A stretch of DNA of 64,000 nt from Tachypleus tridentatus. Taxonomy: Eukaryota; Arthropoda; Merostomata; Xiphosura; Limulidae. The translations under genes were made by a program, and so were the position numbers. This document shows positions 45,201-58,562 of this stretch, piece by piece (position 1 is the first letter of the stretch; each line of letters opens with the position of its first letter). The stretch covers positions 20,531,586-20,595,585 of the forward strand of contig NC_134837.1 in NCBI RefSeq assembly GCF_004210375.1, given 5' to 3'. The notes below the pieces were generated by a model. The model was not told the DNA's origin, searched no databases, and was given only the letters and a program-made list of their open reading frames with translations.

Positions 45201-46334
45201 TCTGGTGCGTATTGAACTACCACGCATTCGCAGATCCCCAGAAGGATCACAGGTGATGGCTCAGCACACCATTCTGCAACAGCTAGAGATTACTACAGAA
45301 GCCAATATTTTGAATTTATGGACACAGTCATAGAACATCTGACCACTAGATTCAATGCAGACAACCATGACTTGAGGCAATATCTGGCACTTGAGAACAT
45401 GATCACATCTGGCAAGATTGACAACTCGGTTATAAACTTCTATCCAGAAATCTCTGCACAACGGCTCGAGTTTCAGTTGCCTATGTTCAAAGGAACAACA
45501 AAAGCAGTATATCTGAAACGTGCGAAGGATGTTTACTGTAAAATGCATGAAACAAACCAGCAGATGTTTAGTGAAGTGTTTCGTCTCATAAAAATTTTGC
45601 TTGTATGTCCAGTATCCAGCTGCGAATGTGAACGCAGCTTTTCTGCATTAAGACGTTGGAGACGTGGTTAGGGTCAACTATGTCTCAGTGTCGCCTCAAC
45701 CATGTGGCAGTTTTTCACACTCACAAAGATGAGGTCGACAAGATAAATATAGAAGAGCTTATGAAAGAATTCATAAACAGATCATCACAAAGGAGGTATA
45801 CGTTTGGGAACATGTAGAGTAGAGGACTAAATGAATCTTACTTCAATAAAAGTATGAATAATTATGTGCTACATTGTATTGATGTGTAATTTTCAAGAGT
45901 TCGCAAAGACATTTTAATTATTTTTATCAAACAACATGAACAGTTTTTCAGTAAATATAAACTTATCAAGGGTAATTACTAATTTTATTAATATTTGAAA
46001 ACATAATTCATGCAATGAAAGTTATTAGTAACCTTGTCAATTATAATGGCCATCTTTTATACTGTGCAGTGTGCAGGAATAAATTCATGTGACAGTTAAT
46101 TTGTGACACATTTGTCTTTATTTTATTAACATTTTGAAAACTGTACACAACACCTCACTTATACAAACCTGCATGGAAACCTCGAAGTATCGTGGCAACA
46201 AGATTACTCTGTGATTGCATGTTTACAGCTTTCAGGTTCACGTAATCAGAGATTACCAATTTGCAAATTGAACAGTCCACATAAATGGTTGCAAAATCAT
46301 CCCCTCCATCGGGTGTAAAAAATCTACGCCCCTG
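42247..46334 (+). mobile_element. hAT DNA transposon, 4.09 kb, complete ends
   Basis: The left end CAGGGGCGTAGATCC and the complement of the right end, CAGGGGCGTAGATTT, share a perfect 13-bp inverted repeat, followed by further GGGGAT-rich similarity. The element is flanked by a perfect 8-bp duplication ATTTATAA at 42,239-42,246 and 46,335-46,342, the hAT signature. It contains one transposase gene on the plus strand. The insertion point is the 3' flank of the ERFHQDI copy. Confidence 0.95.
43493..45817 (+). pseudogene. hAT transposase, TTF/ZMYM-like type, broken
   Basis: Cut-and-paste transposase of the hAT branch with an N-terminal zf-TTF finger. The ATG at 43,493 starts MTSKRLKLSDIRQFCKP, a usual start for this group. 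The zf-TTF region (about residues 118-185) has WFDEFSWLHFDN, VICFHCAKE and NEHQYSSQHRFA (Cys-Cys-His-His). The DUF4371 region follows two stops (TAA 44,273-44,275; TAG 44,366-44,368): FALMVDVTQVV, VRAQTYDGAANTSG, FHCGTHKANLIM, and LCPTRWLCRLSAI. A frameshift near 44,900, a TAG at 45,025-45,027, a frameshift near 45,310 and another near 45,657 break the rest. The C-terminal dimerisation domain is visible as PVSSCECERSFSALRR and then STMSQCRLNHVAVFHTHKD, ending at TAG 45,815-45,817. Length is normal for the family. Six lesions make it non-functional. Confidence 0.92.
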
Positions 46335-46342
46335 ATTTATAA

Positions 46343-46569
46343 ATTTCATTATCCCGGTCACAAAAGTAAAATGGCCATTTTCTGTACTTTTTCAACATAA
46401 GCAACTAAGCAATATCACGTACTATTCCAGAACAATATTACAGTATATTTATGGAAAAAAGAAAATTACAATCAAGCAATTATCGTGTGCCTTCAGAATG
46501 AAAATTTCAAATGTTAAAGTTAACAATTTGACAACTGAGATAAGTACGTATGTATATACTTTTATATAT
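46343..46569 (+). repeat. 3' flank of ERFHQDI lineage A copy
   Basis: Continues the sequence interrupted by the hAT element; AT-rich and noncoding. It is assigned only because the target duplication marks the join. Its outer boundary is unknown and it runs into a headless SINE. Confidence 0.45.
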
Positions 46570-46570
46570 T

Positions 46571-46776
46571 CCCCGTCACACCAAACTCGCTAGCCCTTTC
46601 AGCCGTGTGGGGCGTTATTATGTATCAATCAATCCCACTATTCGTTGGTAAAATGTAAGCCCAAGAGTTGACGGTGGGTGGCGATGACTAGTTGCCTTCC
46701 TTCTAGTCTTACACTGCTAAATTTAAGACAGCTAGCACATGTAGCTTTACGCGAAATTCAAAACAAGCAAACAAAC
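46571..46776 (+). repeat. SINE-1, partial head
   Basis: Starts at the CCCCGTCACACC end of the head. The body is complete but diverged, with loss of the ATAGCCCTCGAG segment before the tail. Confidence 0.85.
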
Positions 46777-48250
46777 TTTCATATATAGAGAGAGAAAGAG
46801 CGCAATGAACCATTGTATGTTATACCATTGCACTTTACATTTTGCAAATGTTCAAGGTAAGTTTCAACAGCATTGTAAAACATGTCACTCTAATGTCTAA
46901 TTGAATCTCCTTTTCTTAGCGATTTTTTTCCCTACCTAAAAATAACATTTTATACTATTATCATATAATAATTTATTCGGGGATGGATGGACAAGGCCAC
47001 TGAGAAATTTTATGAGCTGCAAAGAAGGACTAATGTCTGAGCCTTCGATTCTCGTAAAACTTTACTGCTGCCTCTTAAACAATGAAAGAAAGTAGCCACT
47101 ATACGATGCCAGCTCCCTAGTGGCACAGGAGTAAGTCTAAAGGCTTATAACGCTAAACATCGAGTTTCAATATCTGTGCTATTGGGAAGTACTATTGCAT
47201 GGGGAAATTCGAGCAATTGCACTAAAACATAACGGTTCATGATGAGAGCAGGATGTGGAAACAAACAGTTAAAGTACAACATACTGCAACATTTATGTTT
47301 TTGTTTAGTTTTAAAATTACGCATTACCTTTTCGTGTGTTTTATAAGTTTCTAGTTTACTAACTTATTGTCTTGAATTTAAACTATGATTGGATAGTTTA
47401 AGGCCCTATAATAGTAGCAGTGGTAGTCAAAAGCGACACTGTACTTTATTTGTTGATTGGGAATACCAAGGTATTTTACCAAAATGTCATCACCTCCTAC
47501 TGTTGTCCCTATAAGAACTAGATACAACTACAGACCTTCAGTGTAAAAGATTCTCATTAATCTCAAGTAATAGCATGAAGATAGCAATAAAACCAGGGTA
47601 TTTCATATGGTTCCCGTGAATGCTATTGAACCTAAATGTGCTAAAGTCCTCAGATGTTGTTTTATTTAATTGAAAACCAAATCACAACATCAACACATTG
47701 AAAGGAAAAACAACAGTAAATAATAAGGTTATTGTAAAAATGTTCTCTTTTCAGTACTGCTTATACGAATAGTTAAAATGTAAAATTTATTTTGTAAGAA
47801 CATGTTGATAAAGTTTGTAGGTAGATACGTAAACTACATACACTGAGACGAACCTACTTTTTTAAAACAAAAGTGAAGAAGTTTCTTCTAAAATAAATGG
47901 ATGACTTGTCTTCGGAACACTGGACAACTTTAATGTGTTTGTTTATGTTGAGTAATTAATTTTATATTTTGTACATTATAGAGTGGTCAGTAAATAATAT
48001 GTCATATGACTCAATTACAAAGAAGCAGGATACTGCTTCAATGTAGGTGTTTACATTATTGTGTATATACAAATACTGCTATACCACATTGTATTATATT
48101 AAACTAATCTGCAATATCGAAATGACAAATACTTCTTATGCCGAAAAGGCACTTGGGAACTAGTGCTGAATTACGAATTTCTAGGAGCAACACGAGGGGC
48201 TAGGAATGTTGGGACCCCCCTATATACCGGCCTTATAAACAAATGTGGTT
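46777..48250. other. Unassigned sequence with a SINE-2-like piece
   Basis: No genes. 47,128-47,190 (TAGTGGCACAGGAGTAAGTC, then GCTTATAACGCTAAACATCG) resembles a plus-strand SINE-2 head. Confidence 0.4.
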
Positions 48251-48261
48251 TACTTTGATAC

Positions 48262-48537
48262 TTCCCGGCATGGCCAAGTGGGTTAAGGCATGATTCTCGT
48301 AAACTGAGAGTCGCAGTTTCGAATCCCCGTCACACCAAACATACTCGCCCTTTCAGCCGTGGGGCGTTATAATGTGACGGTCAATCCCACTATTCGTTGG
48401 TAAAAGAGTAGCCCAAGAGTTAGCGGTGGGTGTTGATGACTAGCTGCCTTCCCTCTAGTCTTACACTGCTAAATTAGGGACGGCTAGCGCAGATAGCCCT
48501 CGAGTAGCTTTGCGCGAAATTCAAAACCAACAAACAC
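48262..48537 (+). repeat. SINE-1, full length with TSD
   Basis: An 11-bp target duplication, TACTTTGATAC, lies at 48,251-48,261 and 48,538-48,548. The body is close to the consensus of this window, so the insertion is relatively young. Confidence 0.93.
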
Positions 48538-48548
48538 TACTTTGATAC

Positions 48549-49270
48549 GTAATTTCCTGCAGAGCAAATATGTAGAATCTGTTTAACAGAAGAGTCAGTA
48601 GATATTATATTGCAGAGCTTGAGTTCGTTACTTTTTGATCTTTTACTGGGTTCTTCACAGAGAAAGTGTCAGTACTGTCACAATTATATAAATCCGCAAC
48701 ATATAATATATCTAAACAAAACGAGGGCAATTGTTTTCAGTAGCTGTGTTGCACTGACGAGAGAACAAGAGGTAATGAGAAACCTTTACTAGTTTTCGCT
48801 TACTAGTTCTATGTGAGACAGCCTTCTCCTTTCTGTTAGTTTAACGAACAAAGTAAAACTATAAGACAAAACAATCCAAATGAAACAAAATAGGAGTAAA
48901 CATTTACAGTGGCCGCTTGTACCGGCGATAGAAAGAAATTTTATGATTAAACTTTATTGTTTATCTTTCACTGTGAAAGCTCCTATCCTCCATATCTGTA
49001 AGATAATAGAACAAAGTTATTCTATAAAACAAAATACCTTTACAATGCTAGATTAAAGCAAAGTCTAGCATTACATTTTAACAACAAAGTAACACAATTT
49101 AAAGTTCACCAAATCACAAAAAACAAGTTTCCTTAAATATCGTTATAAAGTATTTATAAAGTCTGCCCAACAGGGAAGAGTTTGGGTTGAATATTGTTTA
49201 CTGGAGCTGCTTTCTGGATCCAAAAGGAAATTAAAGAAATAAAAAGGAATTTTTAAAACACGTGGTGTTG
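48549..49270. other. Unassigned sequence
   Basis: AT-rich spacer before the satellite; nothing recognised. Confidence 0.4.
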
Positions 49271-52200
49271 TCTTGTACTACATAAGTAACTGTACCACAT
49301 AAGTAACTGTACTACATAAGTAACTGTACTACATAAGTATCTGTCTACATAAGTAACTTATACTTAAGTAACTGTACTACACAAGTAACTGTCTGCATAA
49401 GTAACTGTACTACATGAGTAACCGTACTACATAAGTAACTGTACTACACAAGTAACTGTCTACATAAGCAATTGTACTACATAAGTAACTGTACTACATG
49501 AGTAACTGTACTACATAAGTAACTGTACTACATATGCAACTGTCTACATAAGTAACTGTACTACATAAGTAACTGTACTACATAAGTAACTGTCCTACAT
49601 GAGTAACCGTACAACATAAGTAACTGTACTACACAAGTAACTGTACTACATAAGTAACCGTACTACATAAGTAACTGTAACTACATAAGCAACTGTCTAC
49701 ATAAGTAACTGTAACTACATAAGTAAGTGCATTACATAAGTAACTGTACTACATAAGTAAGTGTACTAACACAAGTAACTGTACTACACAAGTAACTGTC
49801 TACATGAAGTAACTGTACTACATGAGTAACCGTACCACATGAATAACCGTACTACATAAGTGGCATGTAACTACACAAGTAACTGTCACATAAGTAACTG
49901 TACTACATGAGTAACCGTACTACAAAAGTAACTGTACTACACAAGTAACTGTACTACATAAGTAACCGTACTACATAAGTAACTGTACTACATAAGCAAC
50001 TGTCTACATAAGTAACTGTACTACATAAGTAAGTGCATTACATAAGAAACTGTACTACATAAGTAAATGTACTACACAAGTAACTGTCTACATAAGTAAC
50101 TGTACCACATAAGTAACTGTACTACATGAGTAACCGTACTACATAAGTAACTGTACTACACAAGTAACTGTCTACATAAGTAACTGTACTACATGAGTAA
50201 CCGTACTACATAAGTAACTGTACTACATAAGTAACTGTACTACACAAGTAACTGTACTACATGAGTAACCGTACTACATAAGTAACTGTACTACATAAGT
50301 AACTGTACCACACAAGTAACTGTCTACATAAGTAACTGTACTACATGAGTAACCGTACTACATAAGTAACTGTACTACATAAGTAACTGTACTAATAAAG
50401 TAACTGTACTACATGAGTAACCGTACTACATAAGTAACTGTACTATATACGCAACTGTCTACATAAGCAATTGTACTACATAAGTAACTGTACTACATGA
50501 GTAACCGTACTACATAAGTAACTGTACTACATATGCAACTGTCTACATAAGCAACTGTCTACATAAGTAACTGTACTACATAAGTAAGTGCATTACATAA
50601 GTAACTGTACTACATAAGTAAGTGTACTACACAAGTAACTGTCTACATAAGTAACTGTACTACATAAGTAACTGTACTACATGAGTAACCGTACTACATA
50701 AGTAACTGTACAACACAAGTAACTGTCTACATAAGTAACTGTACTACACAAGTAACTGTCTACATAAGCAACTGTAGTACATAAGTAAGTGTACTACACA
50801 AGTAACTGTCTACATAAGTAACTGTACTACATAAGTAACTATACTACATAAGTAACCGTACTACATAAGTAACTGTACTACACAAGTAACTGTCTACATA
50901 AGTAACTGTACTACATGAGTAACCGTACTACATAAGTAACTGTACTACATAAGCAATTGTCTACATAACTAACTGTCTACATAAGTAACTGTCTACATAA
51001 GAAACTGTCTACATAAGTAAGTGCATTACATAAGTAACTGTACTACATAAATAACTATCTACATAAGTAACTGTACTACATAAGTAAGTGCATTACATAA
51101 GTAACTGTACTACATAAATAACTGTCTACATAAGTAACTGTACTACATAAGTAACTGTCTACATAAGTAACTGTACTATATAAGTAACTGTCTACATAAG
51201 TAACTGTACTACATAAGTAACTGTACTACATGAGTAACCGTACTACATAAGTAACTGTACTACATGAGTAACCGTACTACATAAGTAACTGTACTACATG
51301 AGTAACCGTACTACATAAGTAACTGTACTACATGAGTAATCGTAAAATTACTACATAAGTAACTGTACTACACAAGTAACTGTCTACATAAGTAACTGTA
51401 CTACATAAGTAACTGCACTACATGAGTAACCGTACTACATAAGTAACTGTACTACATATGCAACTGTCTACATAAGCAATTGTACTACATAAGTAACTGT
51501 ACTACATGAGTAACCGTACTACATAAGTAACTGTACTACATATGCAACTGTCTACATAAGTAACTGTACTACATAAGTAACTGTACTACATAAGTAACTG
51601 TACTACATGAGTAACCGTACTACATGAGTAACCGTACTACATAAGTAACTGTACTACATAAGCAACTGTCTACATAAGTAACTGTATTACATAAGTAAGT
51701 GCATTACATAAGTAACTGTACTACATAAGTAACTGTCTACATAAGTAACTGTACTACATAAGTAACTGTCTACATAAGCAACTGTAGTACATAAGTAAGT
51801 GTACTACACAAGTAACTGTCTACATAAGTAACTGTACTACATGAGTAACCGTACTACATAAGTAACTGTACTACATAAGCAACTGTCTACATAAGTAACT
51901 GTACTACATAAGTAACTGTACTACATAAGCAACTGTCTACATAAGTAACTGTACTACATAAGTAAGTGCATTACATAAGTAACTGTACTACATAAGTAAG
52001 TGCATTACATAAGTAACTGTACTACATAAGTAAGTGCATTACATAGGTAACTGTACCAAAAAAGTAACTGTCTACATAAGTAACTGTCTACATAAGTAAC
52101 TGTAACTATATAAGTAACTGTCTACATAAGTAACTGTACTATATAAGTAACTGTCTACATAAGCAACTGTCTGCATAAGTAAGTGCATTACATAAGTAAC

Positions 52201-55200
52201 TGTACTACATAAGTAAGTGCATTACATAAGAAACTGTACTACATAAGTAACTGTCTACATAAGTAACTGTACTACATAAGTAACTGTCTAGATAAGTAAC
52301 TGTACTACATAAGTAACTGTCATATAAGCAACTGTGGTACATAAGTAACTGTACTACATAAGTAACTGTACTACATAAGTAACCGTACTACATAAGTAAC
52401 TGTACTACACAAGTAACTGTCTACATAAGTAACTGTACTACATAAGTAACTGTACTACATGAGTAACCGTACTACATAAGTAACTGTACTACATAAGCAA
52501 CTGTCTACATAAGTAACTGTCTACATAAGAAACTGTCTACATAAGTAAGTGCATTACATAAGTAACTGTACTACATAAATAACTATCTACATAAGTAACT
52601 GTACTACATAAGTAACTGTACTATATAAGTAACTGTCTACATAAGTAACTGAACTACATAAGTAACTGTACTACATGAGTAACCGTACTACATAAGTAAC
52701 TGATAAGCAACTGTCTACATAAGTAACTGTACTACATAAGTAACCGTACTACACAAGTAACTGTACTACATAAGCAACTGTTCTACATAAGTAAGTGCAT
52801 TACATAAGTAACTGTACTACATAAGTAACTGCACTATATAAGCAACTGTCTACATAAGTAACTGTACTACATAAGTAACTGTCTACATAAGTAACTGTAC
52901 TACATAAGTAACTGTACTACATGAGTAACCGTACTACATAAGTAACTGTACTACATGAGTAAACGTACCACATAAGTAACTGTACCACACAAGTAACTGT
53001 CTACATAAGTAACTGTACTACATAAGTAACTGTACTACATAAGTAACTGTACTACATGAGTAACCGTACTACATAAGTAACTGTACTACATATGCAACTG
53101 TCTACATAAGCAATTGTACTACATAAGTAACTGTACTACATGAGTAACCGTACTACATAAGTAACTGTACTACATATGCAACTGTCTACATAAGTAACTG
53201 TACTACATAAGTAACTGTACTACATGAGTAACCGTACTACATAAGTAACTGTACTACATAAGCAACTGTCTACATAAGTAACTGTATTACATAAGTAAGT
53301 GCATTACATAAGTAACTGTACTACATAAGTAACTGTCTACATAAGTAACTGTACTACATAAGTAACTGTCTACATAAGCAACTGTAGTACATAAGTAAGT
53401 GTACTCACACAAGTAACTGTAGTGCATAAGTAAGTGTACTACACAAGTAACTGTCTACATAAGTAACTGTACTACATGAGTAACCGTACTACATAAGTAA
53501 CTGTACTACATAAGCAACTGTCTACATAAGTAACTGTACTACATAAGCAACTGTCTACATAAGTAACTGTACTACATAAGTAAGTGCATTACATGAAGTA
53601 ACTGTACTACATAAGTAAGTGCATTACATAGGTAACTGTACCTACAAAAGTAACTATCTACATAAGTAGCTGTACCTACATAAGTAAGTGCATTACATAA
53701 GTAACTGTACTACATAAGTAACTGTCTACATAAGTAACTGTACTACATAAGTAACTGTCTACATAAGTAACTGTACTATATAAGTAACTGTCTACATAAG
53801 TAACTGTACTACATGAGTAACCGTACTACATAAGTAACTGTACTACATAAGTAACTGTCTACATAAGTAACTGTACTACATAAGTAACTGTACTACATGA
53901 GTAACCGTACTACATAAGTAACTGTACTACATGAGTAACCGTATTCACATAAGTAACTGTACTACACAAGTAACTGTCTACATAAGTAACTGTACTACAT
54001 AAGTAACTGTACTACATGAGTAACCGTACTACATAAGTAATTGTACTACATATGCAACTGTCTACATAAGTAACTGTACTACATAAGTAAGTGCATTACA
54101 TAAGTAACTGTAACTACATAAGTAAGTGCATTACATAAGTAACTGTACTACATAAGTAAGTGCATTACATAAGAAACTGTACTACATAAGTAACTGTCTA
54201 CATAAGTAACTGTACTACATAAGTAACTGTCACATAAGCAACTGTAGTACATAAGTAAGTGTACTACACAAGTAACTGTCTACATAAGTAACTGTACTAC
54301 ATAAGTAACCGTACTACATAAGTAACTGTACTACACAAGTAACGGTCTACATAAGTAACTGTACTACATAAGTAACTGTACTACATGAGTAACCGTACTA
54401 CATAAGTAACTGTACCACATAAGCAACTGTCTACATAAGTAACTGTCTACATAAGAAACTGTCTACATAAGTAAGTGCATTACATAAGTAACTGTACTAC
54501 ATAAATAACTATCTACATAAGTAACTGTACTACATAAGTAACTGTACTATATAAGTAACTGTCTACATAAGTAACTGAACTACATAAGTAACTGTACTAC
54601 ATGAGTAACCGTACTACATAAGTAACTGATAAGCAACTGTCTACATAAGTAACTGATAAGCAACTGTCTACATAAGTAACTGTACTACATAAGTAAACCG
54701 TACCACACAAGTAACTGTACTACATAAGCAACTGTCTACATAAGAAACTGTCTACATAAGTAAGTGCATTACATAAGTAACTGTACTACATAAATAACTA
54801 TCTACATAAGTAACTGTACTACATAAGTAACTGCACTATATAAGCTAACTGTCTACATAAGTAACTGTACTACATGAGTAACCGTACTACATAAGTAACT
54901 GATAAGCAACTGTCTACATAAGTAACTGTACTACATAAGTAACTGTACTACATGAGTAACCGTTACTACATAAGTAACTGTACTACATGAGTAACCGTAC
55001 TACATAAGTAACTGTCTACATAAGCAACTGTAGTACATAAGTAAGTGTACCACACAAGTAACTGTCTACATAAGTAACTGTACTACATAAGTAACTGTAC
55101 TACATGAGTAACCGTACTACATAAGTAACTGAACTACATAAGTAACTGTACTACATGAGTAACCGTACTACATAAGTAACTGATAAGCAACTGTTCACAT

Positions 55201-58200
55201 AAGTAACTGATAACTGTCTACATAAGTAACTGTACTACACATAAGTAACCGTACTACACAAGTAACTGTCTACATAAGTAACTGTACTACATAAGTAACT
55301 GTACTACATGAGTAACCGTACTACATAAGTAACTGTACCACATGAGTAACCGTACTACATAATAAGTAACTGTACTACATAAGTAACTGTCTACATACAA
55401 CTGTAGTACATAAGTAAGTGTACTACACAAGTAACTGTCTACATAAGTAACTGTACTACATAAGTAACTGTACTACATGAGTAATCGTACTACATAAATA
55501 ACTGTACTACATAAGTAACTGTCTACATAAGCAACTGTAGTACATAAGTAAGTGTATTACACAAGTAACTGTCTACATAAGTAACTGTACTACATAAGTA
55601 ACTGTCTACATAAGAAAACTGTCTACATAAGTAAGTGCATTACATAAGTAACTGTACTACATAAATAACTATCTACATAAGTAGCTGTACTACATAAGTA
55701 AGTGCATTACATAAGTAACTGTACTACATAAGTAACTGTCTACATAAGTAACTGTATTACATAAGTAACTGTCTACATAAGTAACTGTACTATATAAGTA
55801 ACTGTCTACATAAGTAACTGTACTACATGAGTAACCGTACTACATAAGTAACTGTACTACATAAGTAACTGTCTACATAAGTAACTGTACTACATAAGTA
55901 ACTGTACTACATGAGTAACCGTACTACATAAGTAACTGTACTACATGAGTAACCGTACTACATAAGTAACTGTACCACAGAAGCAACTGTCTACATAAGT
56001 AACTGTACTACATAAGTAACTGCACTATATAAGCAACTGTCTACATAAGTAACTGTACTACATGAGTAACCGCACTACATAAGTAACTGATAAGCAACTG
56101 TCTACATAAGTAACTGTACTACATAAGTAACTGTACTACATGAGTAACCGTACTACATAAGTAACTGTACTACATGAGTAACCGTACTACATAAGTAACT
56201 GTCTACATAAGCAACTGTAGTACATAAGTAAGTGTACTACACAAGTAACTGTCTACATAAGTAACTGTACTACATAAGTAACCGTACTATAAGTAACTGT
56301 ACTACACAAGTAACTGTCTACATAAGTAACTGTACTGCATAAGTAACTGTACTACATGAGTAACCGTACTACACATAAGTAACTGTACCACATAAGCAAC
56401 TGTCTACATAAGTAACTGTCTACATAAGAAACTGTCTACATAAGTAAGTGCACTTTCATAAGTAACTGTACTACATAAATAACTATCTACATAAGTAACT
56501 GTACTACATAAGTAACTGTACTATATAAGTAACTGTCTACATAAGTAACTGAACTACATAAGTAACTGTACTACATGAGTAACCGTACTACATAAGTAAC
56601 TGATAAGCAACTGTCTACATAAGTAACTGATAAGCAACTGTCTACATAAGTAACTGTACTACATAAGTAACCGTACTACACAAGTAACTGTCTACATAAG
56701 TAACTGTACCACATAAGTAACTGTACTACATGAGTAACCGTACTACATAAGTAACTGTACTACATGAGTAACCGTACTTCATAAGTAACTGTACTACACA
56801 AGTAACTGTCTACATAAGTAACTGTACTACATGAGTAACCGTACTACATAAGTAATTGTACTACATATGAAACTGTCTACATAAGTAACTGTACTACATA
56901 AGTAAGTGCATTATATAAGTAACTGTACTACATAAGTAACTGTCTACATAAGTAACTGTACTACATAAGTAACTGTCTACATAAGCAACTGTAGTACATA
57001 AGTAAGTGTACTACACAAGTAACTGTCTACATAAGTAACTGTACTACATGAGTAATCGTACTACATAAGTAACTGTACTACATAAGTAACTGTCTACATA
57101 AGCAACTGTCAGTACATAAGTAAGTGTAGTACATAAGTAAGTGTATTACACAAGCAACTGTCTACATAAGTAACTGTATTACATAAGTAACTGTCTACAT
57201 GAGAAACTGTCTACATAAGTAAGTGCATTACATAAGTAACTGTACTACATAAATAACTATCTACATAAGTAGCTGTACTACATAAGTAAGTGCATTACAT
57301 AAGTAACTGTACTACATAAGTAACTGTCTACATAAGTAACTGTATCCACATAAGTAACTGTACCATATAAGTAACTGTCTACATAAGTAACTGTACTACA
57401 TGAGTAACCGTACTACATAAGTAACTGTACTACATAAGTAACTGTCTACATAAGTAACTGTACTACATAAGTAACTGTACTACATGAGTAACCGTACTAC
57501 ATAAGTAACTGTACTACATGAGTAACCGTACTACATAAGTAACTGTACTACACAAGTAACTGTCTACATAAGTAACTGTACTACATAAGTAACTGTACTA
57601 CATGAGTAACCGTACTACATAAGTAATTGTACTACATATGCAACTGTCTACATAAGTAACTGTACTACATAAGTGCATTACATAAGTAACTGTACTACAT
57701 AAGTAAGTGCATTACATAAGTAACTGTACTACATAAGTAACTGTCTACATAAGTAACTGTACCATAAGTAACTGTCTACATAAGCAACTGTAGTACATAA
57801 GTAAGTGTACTACACAAGTAACTGTTTACATAAGTAACTGTACTACATAAGTAACTGTACCACATGAGTAACCATACTACATAAGTAACTGTACTACACA
57901 AGTAACTGTCACATAAGTAACTGTACTACATGAGTAACCGTACTACATATGTAACTGTACTACATAAGGAACTGTCTACATAAGTAACTGTACTACATAA
58001 GTAACTGTACTACATGAGTAACTGTACTACATAAGTAACTGTACTACATGAGTAACCGTACTACATAAGTAACTGTACTACACAAGTAACTGTATTACAT
58101 AAGTAACTGTCTACATAAGCAACTGTCTACATAAGTAACTGTACTACATAAGTAAGTGCATTACATAAGTAACTGTACAACATAAGTAACTGTCTACATA

Positions 58201-58230
58201 AGTAACTGTACTATATAAGTAACTGTCTCC
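49271..58230. repeat. ~9-kb satellite of 16/17-bp monomers
   Basis: Uninterrupted head-to-tail array with 17-bp basic unit ACATAAGTAACTGTACT and a 16-bp form ending GTCT. At about 16.5 bp per unit the array holds roughly 540 units. Recurrent variants carry linked changes: ACATGAGTAACCGTACT, ACATAAGTAAGTGCATT, ACACAAGTAACTGTCT, ACATAAGCAACTGTCT, ACATATGCAACTGTCT and ACATAAATAACTATCT. Stops (TAA) recur in every sense frame and no ORF spans the array. Edges are abrupt: unique sequence resumes at CTCCTCAGTATTTTC. No other element is inserted in it, unlike the rest of the window. Confidence 0.97.
52575..56605. repeat. ~1.95-kb higher-order repeat inside satellite
   Basis: The marker ATAAATAACTATCTACATAA followed by the same ordered variants (including GAACTACATAAG and the rare junction AACTGATAAGCAACTG) starts at 52,575, 54,501 and 56,475. 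The rare junction itself is at 52,701, 54,628 and 56,601. Spacings of 1,926-1,927 and 1,973-1,974 bp agree between the two markers, showing amplification of multi-monomer blocks. Confidence 0.75.
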
Positions 58231-58292
58231 TCAGTATTTTCAATTTAACTAATATTTAGATTATCAGTAGATATATCTTTATTTTATTTCCT

Positions 58293-58562
58293 GCCCAGCA
58301 TGGCCAGGTGTTTAAAAAATACGACTCGTAATCCGAGGATCGCACGTTCGAATCCCCGAAACACCAAAGATGCTCAATCTTTCAGCCATGGGACGTTATA
58401 ATGTGACGATCAAGCCCGCTATTCGTTAGTAAAAAGAGTAGTTCAAGAGTTGGCGGTGGGTGATGATGACTAGCTGCCTTCCTATACTCTTACACCCAAA
58501 ATTAAGGACGGCTAGCGCAGATAGCTCTCGTGTAGCTTTGCGCGAAAGTAAAAAAACAAACA
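58293..58562 (+). repeat. SINE-1, full length, diverged
   Basis: Head begins GCCCAGCATGGCCAGG and the tail is AAAAAACAAACAA. It lies only ~60 bp from the satellite edge. Confidence 0.9.

Noticed and set aside
49271..58230. Satellite as CRISPR array, telomere or coding repeat
   Set aside because: There are no unique spacers, the monomer is unlike telomeric TTAGG or TTAGGG, and frequent stops plus 16/17-bp frame shifts exclude a protein.
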